Shown: positions 26,194 through 33,645 of the stretch, one piece after another
Layout of the letters: every line of letters begins with the position of its first letter
Position numbering within the stretch: the stretch's first letter is position 1
NCBI GenBank assembly: GCA_900766825.1
Contig: CAAFWU010000055.1
Location: 1-44,538 of the forward strand
Length of the DNA stretch: 44,538 bases
Origin: Bacteroidales bacterium
GTDB taxonomy: Bacteria > Bacteroidota > Bacteroidia > Bacteroidales > Marinilabiliaceae
Direction of reading: 5' to 3'
The notes under the pieces: model-generated
Seen by the model: only the letters and a program-made list of their open reading frames with translations
Databases searched by the model: none
Told to the model about the DNA's origin: nothing
Translations under genes and position numbers: made by a program

Positions 26194-27255
26194 GGGCGAG
26201 TGGAGTGAAATTTATACACTCTTACGTCTGCTAGGAGATGGAAAAATTCACGCAGGCGATGCCAAGCTAAACAAACTGGAAATCTTCTTCCCATTATTAG
26301 CATAATAAGGGAAGAGAGCGAGAGGCACGAGTATAGACCCGACACGAACACAAATGTTGTCATCGTTAATCAGAATGGACATGCACTTACACGAATTCCT
26401 ATGTGCGTAATGTTAGAAGAGGCAGAGTATCTTTTAGCAGAAATAAAAAATGCATCTAAAACCACGTTCTCCATTGAGAGAACTGAGTGCTTCATGCACA
26501 GAATAGGTTGCGAAAAAATCAAAGCCCCGTCAAAAGACAAAGCCGATATCCACATTGTGATTCACGACTTGAAATTAAACATGCAACACTTGTAGGGTTT
26601 TAGCATAAAGTCGCAATTAGGAAGAGCCTCAACCTTGCTAAATGCTGGCGAAACTACCAACTTCCTTTACAAAGTGACAGGCAAAACACTTTCGGATGGG
26701 GATATTTTATCAATTAACAAAATTGATAAACATAAGGAGAGGATGGAACACATTGCGGCTATGGGTCTAAAACTGAACTTCATATCTGTCGACTGTCGAA
26801 CTTTCGATAGCAACCTAAGGTTCATCGACAGCCTAATGCCACAATATATAGCAGAATGCTTGATTGTAGATAGTTCGACACATACCTCTTCGGATATCAA
26901 GGGAATAGTAGAGACTATTGCAAAACTCAACCCACTAAAATATACGGGAGGCAACAAAACGGAGTTCTATGCCTACAAAATGAAGTGCCTATTACTTTCT
27001 GCCGCCTTGGGTATGACACCAGCCAAAGAGTGGAACGGACGCTACGATGCCAATGGTGGCTATATTGTTGTAAAACAAAACGGTGATATAGTCTGTTACC
27101 ATTTCTACAATAGAAACGAAGTGGAGGACTACCTGTACGAGAACACCCGCTTAGAAATGGCCAGCCGAAGCAGATACAAATTCGGTCACGTTTTCCGTGG
27201 CACAGACGGTGAGGTCTATATTCGATTGAATTTGCAGATACGGTTTAAGAAATAA
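26174..27255 (+). pseudogene. HpaII-family type II restriction endonuclease, broken by a frameshift and a stop
   Basis: The reading starts at the ATG at 26174, overlapping the methylase end by 20 nt: MELSGNKGEWSEIYTLLRLL and on, matching the HpaII endonuclease N-terminus. After 43 codons it hits TAA at 26303. The homologous reading continues in another frame from 26302 (IIREESERHEYRPDTNTNVV), consistent with loss of one base near 26300. A second lesion is an in-frame TAG at 26593-26595, just before GFSIKSQLGRASTLLNAG, the conserved probable catalytic segment. The reading then stays open to 27255. Total reconstructed length is about 360 residues, matching R.HpaII. Either lesion should abolish activity unless the sequence is in error. 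Confidence 0.85.
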
Positions 27256-27285
27256 GGAGTAAATATGAATTGTTTCTGTGACATT

Positions 27286-27335
27286 CACAAAAAAGAGATG
27301 CAGTCACTTACAAATGACGGCATCTCTTTTTTGTG
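27286..27335. terminator. Bidirectional terminator between the restriction locus and lspA
   Basis: A perfect 16-bp stem CACAAAAAAGAGATGC / GCATCTCTTTTTTGTG around an 18-nt loop, with a GTCA/TGAC inner pairing. T-runs on both strands fit the two convergent units. Confidence 0.88.
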
Positions 27336-27361
27336 GTATCGTTTGGGATAAAAACCCCACG

Positions 27362-28051
27362 CTATTCCGATTTCTCCACCTTGTTGTTGGCTACAACATT
27401 TGGGGCGGTATTCTCCTCTTTCTGGTCAGTATTTTGTCCAAGGTCGCGACTCAGAGCTTCGCGTTGAAAGAGAATTATAGCCGCAATGCCACAGCAGATG
27501 GCGGAGTCAGCAATATTGAATACGGGGCGGAAGAAGAGCAAATGGTCGCCACCAAAGAAGGGAACCCAATCGGGCCAACGAGTGTCGATGAGAGGGAAGA
27601 AGAGCATGTCCACCACCCTACCCTGAAGCCAAGAGCCATAGCCTCCATCGGCTGGCAAAAACTCGGCCACCTGACCTACCGACGAACTAAAGAGCACGCC
27701 ATAGAATACCGAGTCGATGATGTTGCCCACAGCACCAGCCAAGATAAGCGACACGCATGCCACAAGCCCAACGCCGCCTTTGCGTTTGCAAATTTTATAG
27801 AGGTAGTAACCAATGAGCCCCACCGCAACCAAACGGAAGATAGAGAGAGCCAATTTGCCCCAGCTATGCCCCGAAATTTGCATACCAAAGGCCATGCCGT
27901 TATTCTCAACAAAATGCAGACGGAACCAACTGCCCAAGACCTCGACCTCCTCGCCCAGCATAAAGTGGGTCTTGATCCAAATCTTAAACACTTGGTCTAT
28001 GATGAGCACTGCGGCCACCACAGATATGGCAATCTTAGCGTTTTTTGTCAT
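27362..28051 (-). CDS. lspA: Lipoprotein signal peptidase (signal peptidase II)
   Basis: Inner-membrane aspartyl protease that removes signal peptides from prolipoproteins; it would process the SusD and other lipoproteins seen here. 229 residues, longer than the ~165-residue E. coli enzyme, as is usual in Bacteroidetes, with an extra loop (FLPADGGYGSWLQGRV). TM1 is at about 5-23 (IAISVVAAVLIIDQVFKIWI). FVENNGMAFGM, GAVGNIIDSVFYG and VFNIADSAI carry the conserved residues, the last two holding the catalytic aspartates. The C-terminus is a charged tail. Located downstream of the dksA-like gene and ileS on the same strand, with hairpins between. Confidence 0.95.
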   Translation of the reverse strand: MTKNAKIAISVVAAVLIIDQVFKIWIKTHFMLGEEVEVLGSWFRLHFVENNGMAFGMQISGHSWGKLALSIFRLVAVGLIGYYLYKICKRKGGVGLVACVSLILAGAVGNIIDSVFYGVLFSSSVGQVAEFLPADGGYGSWLQGRVVDMLFFPLIDTRWPDWVPFFGGDHLLFFRPVFNIADSAICCGIAAIILFQREALSRDLGQNTDQKEENTAPNVVANNKVEKSE

Positions 28052-28101
28052 CAGCTATTGGTTTTGTTAATAGGGCGTTTTTGAGGCCGTTTCTTATTGT
28101 G

Positions 28102-28151
28102 CCCAACGGGCTTAGCCAGTATGAATAACTCATATGGCTAAGTCCGTTGGG
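28102..28151. terminator. Large hairpin between dksA-like gene and lspA
   Basis: Stem CCCAACGGGCTTAGCCA / TGGCTAAGTCCGTTGGG, 17 bp with one G-T pair, with an inner ATGA/TCAT. The T-run (TTAGTTTTT) follows on the plus strand, not on the minus strand that would need it. It could be a Rho-independent terminator with a poor tract or an mRNA stability element. Confidence 0.5.
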
Positions 28152-28166
28152 TTAGTTTTTGATTTC

Positions 28167-28205
28167 AAATCACTCCCCCAATAAGGTAAGGGGGGGAGAT
28201 GATTT
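28167..28205. terminator. Second hairpin downstream of the dksA-like gene
   Basis: Stem AAATCA-CTCCCCC / GGGGGAG-(A)-TGATTT with a single bulged base. It begins about 45 nt past the dksA-like stop on the minus strand and is followed there by GAAATCAAAAAC, so it lacks a T-run. Together with 28102-28151 it forms a two-hairpin intercistronic region. Confidence 0.4.
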
Positions 28206-28248
28206 GGGTTCAGATGGTCGTGGTGCTACAAGAAGTGTCAAAACACTT

Positions 28249-28629
28249 TTAGCGTCGACCTTTTTCTTTAGCCTCGATTGAGAGGGTGGCGTGGGGCACG
28301 GCCCTAAGACGCTCTTTGGGAATGAGTTTGCCTGTCTCGCGGCAAATGCCATAGGTCTTGTTCTCGATGCGGACCAAGGCAGCCTGAAGGTTGGCAATGA
28401 ATTTCTGCTGGCGCTCGGCCATGCGGCAAGCGTCCTCCTTTGTGAGCAGACTCTGTCCCTCCTCGAGGGCATGGAACGTGGGCGAAGTGTCTTGAGTATC
28501 ATTGACATCGCCATGCGTAATCTCGTTGCGATAGACCTCGAAGTCACGCTTTGCCTTCTCGAGTTTCTCAAGAATTATCTCCTTGAACTCCTGGAGTTCT
28601 TCATCGGAGTAACGGGTCTTTTCTGCCAT
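28249..28629 (-). CDS. TraR/DksA family protein with degenerate zinc finger
   Basis: 126 residues. An N-terminal coiled coil (DEELQEFKEIILEKLEKAKR at about 9-28, continuing to about 90) is followed by the C-terminal globular part. DksA binds RNA polymerase through the secondary channel and tunes transcription with ppGpp. Canonical DksA has a C-x2-C...C-x2-C zinc finger; here the region reads YGICRETGKLIPKERLRAVP then HATLSIEAK, so only the first cysteine remains and zinc binding is doubtful. This 'RAVPHAT' variant is common in Bacteroidetes. It starts 24 nt after the ileS stop codon, so it is probably co-transcribed with ileS. Confidence 0.9.
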   Translation of the reverse strand: MAEKTRYSDEELQEFKEIILEKLEKAKRDFEVYRNEITHGDVNDTQDTSPTFHALEEGQSLLTKEDACRMAERQQKFIANLQAALVRIENKTYGICRETGKLIPKERLRAVPHATLSIEAKEKGRR

Positions 28630-28653
28630 AATATGAGTGTGTCTGTTGCGCCA

Positions 28654-31600
28654 TTAGACCTTCTCGACCGCCACAAGCAGGGTGAGGTTGTCGTCCAGTT
28701 CCACGCTGTTGGCCACATCGGGCGTTAGTGTGGTGTCGGTCTTGACCTCAACGGCCAGTGTTTGCGAAGCAATGTACTGAGCGTAGTCGGTCACTGCCTC
28801 GTCGGTTGCGGGATTGGCTTGGATGCGAACACGGATCTTGTCGGTTACGTCGAAGCCAGAGTCTTTGCGCAGGTTTTGAATACGATTGATAAACTCACGA
28901 GCTATGCCCTCTTTGCGGAGTTCGGGACTAACCTCGATGTCCAGCGCCACGGTGAGTTTGCCCTCGTTGGCCACGAGCCAGCCTGGGATGTCTTCAGATA
29001 CAATCTCGGCATCGGCGGGCTCGAGGTTCACTTGCTCGCCCTGCACGCTGAGGGAGAAAGAACCCGTGCGCTCGAAGGCGGCAATGTCTTTGCTGGTCAT
29101 CTTGGCCATCTCGGCGGCTATGCCCTTCATGAGTTTGCCATGTTTTGGGCCGAGGGCTTTGAAGTTTGGTTTGATGCGTTTTTTGAGCACGCCGTTGTCC
29201 TCGGTAACAAACTGAAGTTCCTTGACATTAACCTCGGTGAGGATGAGGTTCTGAACCAAATCGACTTGAGCTTTGAAATCCTCGTCGGATGCAGGGATAA
29301 GGATTTTGCTCAAGGGCTGACGAACCTTGATGTTCACCTTGCGGCGGAGAGCCAAAATCATGGACGAGAAGTTCTGGGCATAGGCCATGCGCTCTTCGAG
29401 TGCCTTGCAGACGAGGGTCTGGTCGGCTGTGGGCCACTGTGCCAGATGGACGGTGGCGTTGGCATCGCCCACGAGGTCGCGGTAGATGCGGTCGGTGATG
29501 AAGGGGGCTATGGGAGCTGCCATTACGACCACCTTGGTCAGGCACTCGAAGAGGGTCTGATAGGCAGCCAGTTTGTCCTGATTCATGGTGCCTCCCCAGA
29601 AACGCTTGCGATTGAGGCGGACATACCAGTTGGAGAGGTTGTCCATAACGAAGTCCTGAATGGCACGACCAGCACGTGTGGGCTCGTAGCTCTCCATGGC
29701 ATCGGTGACCTCGGTTACCAAGCTATTGAGCAGTGAGATAATCCAGCGGTCAATTTCGGGTCGTTCGCTTACGGGCACCTGAGGCTCTTGACCTGTGAAG
29801 CCATCGATGTTGGCATAGAGGGCAAAGAAGGAGTAGGTGTTATAGAGGGTGCCGAAGAACTTACGGCGAACCTCGTCGACGCCTGCCACGTCGAACTTAA
29901 GGTTATCCCAAGGCTGAGCGTTGGTGAGCATGTACCAACGGAGGGCATCGGGACCATATTTTTCTATGGTTTCGAAGGGGTCGACGGCATTGCCCAAGCG
30001 TTTGGACATCTTGTTGCCGTTCTTGTCCAACACGAGACCATTGGAAATGACATTCTTATAGGCCACGCTATCGAAGCACATGGTGGCAATGGCATGGAGG
30101 GTAAAGAACCAACCGCGTGTTTGGTCTACGCCCTCGGCAATGAAGTCGGCAGGGAAGAGGAGACCCTCGTTCTGAGGTTTGTCGGACTGAGCTGCATTGG
30201 GACCCTGCTCAAATGGGTAGTGATATTGAGCAAAGGGCATGGCACCGCTATCGAACCAAACGTCAACAAGGTCGGGCTCGCGATGCATGGGTTTGCCACT
30301 CTCGGAAACGAGGACTACGCCATCGATATAGGGTCGGTGGAGGTCGATATGGGTGGGGTCGTAGTTGGCTGCGCTGTTGTCTCCTACTTTAAAGTCCTTA
30401 TAGGGGTTCTCGGTCATAACGCCAGCGGCCACGGCCTTCTCTATCTCAGTCATGAGTTCCGCCATGGAGCCGATGCACTTCTCCTCACGACCATCCTCGG
30501 TGCGCCAAATAGGCAGAGGGGTACCCCAGAAACGAGAGCGGCTGAGGTTCCAGTCCTGCAGGTTTTCCAACCAGTTGCCAAAACGACCCGAACCTGTGTG
30601 GGCTGGCTTCCAGTTTATGGTATTATTGAGCTCAATGAGGCGGTCCTTGACAGCTGTGGTTTTTATGAACCAAGAGTCGAGGGGATAGTAGAGCACAGGC
30701 TTGTCGGTGCGCCAACAGTGAGGATAGCTGTGGACATGCTTGGCAATCTTAAAGGCCTTATTTTCAGCCTTAAGCTTCATGCAGATATCCAAATCGAGAG
30801 TTGGGGCATCGGGGGCCAAAGTCTCATCGTAGGCATTCTTCACAAAGCGACCAGCGAACTCGCCATAGGCCTCGGCATTGAGGAACTCCTTGACGTAGTT
30901 GGGGTCGAGATCCTCGATGACAAAGAAACGACCACGGCGGTCGACCATGGGCTGCTGCTTGCCGTTGCGGTCCACAAACATAAGGGGCACGATGCCGAAG
31001 TTGCGAGCCACGCGGGCATCGTCGGCGCCAAAGTCGGGTGCAATGTGCACAATGCCAGTACCATCCGATGTAGTAACGTAGTCGCCCGAGATAACCTCGA
31101 AGGCTTTACCTGTGGGCTGACCATCAATGCGGAGGTCGGGCTTGGCAAAGGGCAAGAGTTGCTCATAGCGCATGCCCACAAGGTCCTTGCCATTGAACTC
31201 GGCCAACACGGCATAGGGGATAACCTTGTCGCCAGCCTTATAGTCATCGAAATCCTTGTTTTCGCCCTCTTTATTGAAGTAGGCAGGCACAAGGTCGCGA
31301 GCCAACACAACCACCTCGGGCGTACCGCTATAGGGGTTGTGGGTCTTTATAACCTGATAGACAATCTTTTCGCCCATACAGAGAGCTGTGTTGGAGGGCA
31401 GTGTCCAAGGTGTTGTGGTCCAAGCCAAGAAGTAGAGAGGCAGCCCTTGAGCCAAATCGAAAAGGGGTTGGCTCTTGGCGTCCTGAATTACGCTAAACTG
31501 TGCTGTAAGGGTGGTATCCTTGACGTCGCGATAACAACCAGGTTGGTTAAGTTCGTGGCTTGAGAGACCAGTGCCAGCAGCGGGCGAGTAGGGCTGAATG

Positions 31601-32136
31601 GTGTAGCCCTTATAGAGGAACCCTTTGTCGTAGAGGCGTTTGAGGAGCCACCAGAGGGTTTCGATATAGCGATTGTCGTAGGTGATATAGGGGTCGTCCA
31701 TGTCGACCCAATAGCCCATTTTTTCTGTGAGGTCGGCCCAGAGGTCGATGTATTTCATGACCTCCTTGCGGCAAGCGGCATTGTACTCATCCACAGAGAT
31801 TTTGCCACCGATATCCTCCTTTGTTATGCCGAGCATTTTCTCAACTCCGAGCTCCACAGGCAAGCCGTGGGTATCCCAACCTGCCTTGCGAACAACTTTG
31901 AAGCCCTGCTGAGTTTTGTAGCGACAGAAGGAGTCCTTAATGGTACGCGCCATAACGTGGTGAATACCAGGCTTGCCATTGGCCGATGGGGGACCATCGA
32001 AGAATACGAAGCTTGGGTGACCGTCACGCTCCTTGAGGCTATTGCGGAATGCGTCCTCACGTTTCCAACGATCGAGGATCTCTTTGCTCGTCTGTGTAAG
32101 ATCGAGCCCTTTATATTCGGCAAATCTTTTGCTCAT
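28654..32136 (-). CDS. ileS: Isoleucyl-tRNA synthetase
   Basis: Class Ia synthetase charging tRNA-Ile, 1160 residues, in the eukaryote-like long subfamily. N-terminal FFDGPPSANGKPGIHHVMAR holds the HIGH-equivalent; KAGWDTHGLPVELGVEK follows; GVDQTRGWFFTLH and the KMSKS-type loop NKMSKRLGNAVDPFETI are intact. The editing domain and a C-terminal anticodon-binding domain (MESYEPTRAGRAIQDFV) are present. A promoter-like pair lies at 32279-32310, leaving a leader of about 135 nt with a small hairpin at 32175-32193. The dksA-like gene follows closely. Confidence 0.97.
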   Translation of the reverse strand: MSKRFAEYKGLDLTQTSKEILDRWKREDAFRNSLKERDGHPSFVFFDGPPSANGKPGIHHVMARTIKDSFCRYKTQQGFKVVRKAGWDTHGLPVELGVEKMLGITKEDIGGKISVDEYNAACRKEVMKYIDLWADLTEKMGYWVDMDDPYITYDNRYIETLWWLLKRLYDKGFLYKGYTIQPYSPAAGTGLSSHELNQPGCYRDVKDTTLTAQFSVIQDAKSQPLFDLAQGLPLYFLAWTTTPWTLPSNTALCMGEKIVYQVIKTHNPYSGTPEVVVLARDLVPAYFNKEGENKDFDDYKAGDKVIPYAVLAEFNGKDLVGMRYEQLLPFAKPDLRIDGQPTGKAFEVISGDYVTTSDGTGIVHIAPDFGADDARVARNFGIVPLMFVDRNGKQQPMVDRRGRFFVIEDLDPNYVKEFLNAEAYGEFAGRFVKNAYDETLAPDAPTLDLDICMKLKAENKAFKIAKHVHSYPHCWRTDKPVLYYPLDSWFIKTTAVKDRLIELNNTINWKPAHTGSGRFGNWLENLQDWNLSRSRFWGTPLPIWRTEDGREEKCIGSMAELMTEIEKAVAAGVMTENPYKDFKVGDNSAANYDPTHIDLHRPYIDGVVLVSESGKPMHREPDLVDVWFDSGAMPFAQYHYPFEQGPNAAQSDKPQNEGLLFPADFIAEGVDQTRGWFFTLHAIATMCFDSVAYKNVISNGLVLDKNGNKMSKRLGNAVDPFETIEKYGPDALRWYMLTNAQPWDNLKFDVAGVDEVRRKFFGTLYNTYSFFALYANIDGFTGQEPQVPVSERPEIDRWIISLLNSLVTEVTDAMESYEPTRAGRAIQDFVMDNLSNWYVRLNRKRFWGGTMNQDKLAAYQTLFECLTKVVVMAAPIAPFITDRIYRDLVGDANATVHLAQWPTADQTLVCKALEERMAYAQNFSSMILALRRKVNIKVRQPLSKILIPASDEDFKAQVDLVQNLILTEVNVKELQFVTEDNGVLKKRIKPNFKALGPKHGKLMKGIAAEMAKMTSKDIAAFERTGSFSLSVQGEQVNLEPADAEIVSEDIPGWLVANEGKLTVALDIEVSPELRKEGIAREFINRIQNLRKDSGFDVTDKIRVRIQANPATDEAVTDYAQYIASQTLAVEVKTDTTLTPDVANSVELDDNLTLLVAVEKV

Positions 32137-32554
32137 TGCACTTCAGTGGGAATGTTTCGAAAGGTGGATGAGAGACTCAACTATGAGTTGAGTTCTGCGC
32201 CCCCAAAGGGTTAACTTACTTTTATTTAGCCAAATGACGTTTAGTATTTGGTTAAAAAGCAGGCCATTATAGGGCTCGCAAATTTAGTGAATTTGACACA
32301 AAGAAGCAAGTAAGGCGATAGCTAATAGAGATTACGATATTTTTACAGAAGAGAGGGGCATTGCTTTTTGCTCAGAACAGACACTTCTTAAGCAAGAATT
32401 ATGTCAGCTCTGCTCATATTGGTTTTTGGTGAGAAGATGGAGTTTGGATATGATGATTTAATGTTATTGAGAGAAAATATATAAATTCACATTGTATCGC
32501 AGCCAAAATTTAGGCATCACAGAACCAAGAAAGAAAAACAATCGCACACAAACT
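32137..32554. other. Divergent intergenic region between ileS and the membrane-protein gene
   Basis: AT-rich, no gene. The minus strand carries the ileS leader with a hairpin ACTCAAC-tatga-GTTGAGT (32175-32193) and a promoter at 32279-32310. No convincing plus-strand promoter for the gene at 32555 was found. Confidence 0.6.
32279..32310 (-). promoter_or_regulatory. Probable promoter of ileS
   Basis: Minus strand: CTTG (32310-32307), 20-nt spacer, TAAATTTG (32286-32279). The -7 box matches TAnnTTTG and the -33 box has one mismatch. Confidence 0.45.
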
Positions 32555-33085
32555 ATGGAGAAAGAACCTGATATTTTCACAAGTGAGTGGCTAAGAAAGA
32601 ACACCGAAGTGAATGGTTGGCTGGCTTTTATGCTGTTATTTATGATCTGCGGAGCCATACTATCCACAATCTTGTTCACAAAATATTTTCACGCCTACTC
32701 AAGCCACTATATGTGTTTTGCGGTGGCATTAAGTTTGATATTCAGCCTGATTTTGATAGGCATGTCAGGGTATGCCGTATGGGCATTTGCGATGCGCCGA
32801 CCAAATGCCATCTTTTGGACCATTGGCTACCACTCGATACTAATCTATCAGAGTTTACTCCAAATGATATTTCTCAGGAACTACACCATATCCGTCTGTC
32901 TATTGTCAATAGTTTGGATCCTCTACCTATTGTTTTCGGAACAGAGCAAAGAGGTTATCCCTCCCGAATATCGTAAGGTGACACGAACAGACTGGGCTAT
33001 GTTAGGCTGGTGCTACATAATTCCGCTCATAACAACTGCTGACTTTATTATTGGCACTATATGCATGACCATTGCTGGCAGATAA
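32555..33085 (+). CDS. DUF2569-like integral membrane protein
   Basis: 176 residues from the ATG at 32555; the frame extends to 32492, but the extra residues are polar and unlike a start. Four hydrophobic segments: about 22-42 (GWLAFMLLFMICGAILSTIL), 51-73, 81-109 and 112-125, with a further C-terminal one at about 150-172. The segment WILYLLFSEQSKEVIPPEYR resembles the 'WhxYhxxSkRV' signature of DUF2569 proteins, and VNGWLAF resembles their N-terminal GWL. The role of that family is unknown. Stands alone, convergent with tadA. Confidence 0.6.
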   Translation: MEKEPDIFTSEWLRKNTEVNGWLAFMLLFMICGAILSTILFTKYFHAYSSHYMCFAVALSLIFSLILIGMSGYAVWAFAMRRPNAIFWTIGYHSILIYQSLLQMIFLRNYTISVCLLSIVWILYLLFSEQSKEVIPPEYRKVTRTDWAMLGWCYIIPLITTADFIIGTICMTIAGR

Positions 33086-33110
33086 CCAGACTACACACGT
33101 TATCACACAC

Positions 33111-33145
33111 AAAAAGAGAGGGTACCCTGTGGTTCCCTCTCTCTG
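33111..33145. terminator. Bidirectional terminator between the membrane protein gene and tadA
   Basis: Stem AGAGAGGG-t-ACC / GGT-t-CCCTCTCT with a CTGT loop (33115-33142). Minus-strand exit is TTTTTGTGTG, a good U-tract for the trpS-tadA unit. Confidence 0.8.
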
Positions 33146-33165
33146 AATATTATTTGCTAAAGTGA

Positions 33166-33645
33166 TTATCTTTTTCTGGCGAAGAAATCTTTGACCAAAG
33201 CAGAGGCCTCATCTTCGCAAAGACCATAGGTTACCTTGGTTTTGGGGTGCAATGGCGAGGGCGATAGGCGGGCATAGCCTCGTTTTTCGTCGGATGCGGC
33301 ATAGACTATCCTGCCTATCTGGCTCCAGGCGAGGGCTCCAGCGCACATGGTGCAGGGTTCCACGGTTACGTAGAGCGTGCAGTCGGTCAGGTACTTGGCA
33401 CCCAAACTTTGAGCAGCGGCCGTTATGGCCAAAATCTCGGCATGGGCGGTGACGTCGCATAGGCGCTCGGTCATGTTATGACCACGCCCCACAACTCGGT
33501 TTTGGCAGACAACCACGGCTCCAATGGGGACCTCGCCTTCGGTCTCGGCCAAGCGAGCCTCCTTGAGGGCCTCCTTCATCCACACCATGTCTTGAGGGGT
33601 GGAGGGAGCCTCTACTTTGGGGGTGGGATTGGGGGATTTGGTCAT
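33166..33645 (-). CDS. tadA: tRNA-specific adenosine deaminase
   Basis: Converts A34 of tRNA-Arg(ACG) to inosine; zinc-dependent cytidine-deaminase fold. 159 residues. TAHAEILAI holds the zinc histidine and catalytic glutamate, and VEPCTMCAGALAW holds the two zinc cysteines. EVPIGAVVV is also family-typical. The ATG at 33645 overlaps the upstream lipoprotein stop by 4 nt (ATGA), supporting that start and translational coupling, though an internal ATG 19 codons on would also give a full deaminase domain. Guanine-deaminase-type activity is less likely from the motifs. Confidence 0.92.
   Translation of the reverse strand: MTKSPNPTPKVEAPSTPQDMVWMKEALKEARLAETEGEVPIGAVVVCQNRVVGRGHNMTERLCDVTAHAEILAITAAAQSLGAKYLTDCTLYVTVEPCTMCAGALAWSQIGRIVYAASDEKRGYARLSPSPLHPKTKVTYGLCEDEASALVKDFFARKR

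Noticed and set aside
26401..27255. Two short plus-strand frames (26401-26595 and 26635-27255) as separate genes
   Set aside because: They are in the same frame, separated only by one TAG, and together match a single endonuclease; treated as one pseudogene.
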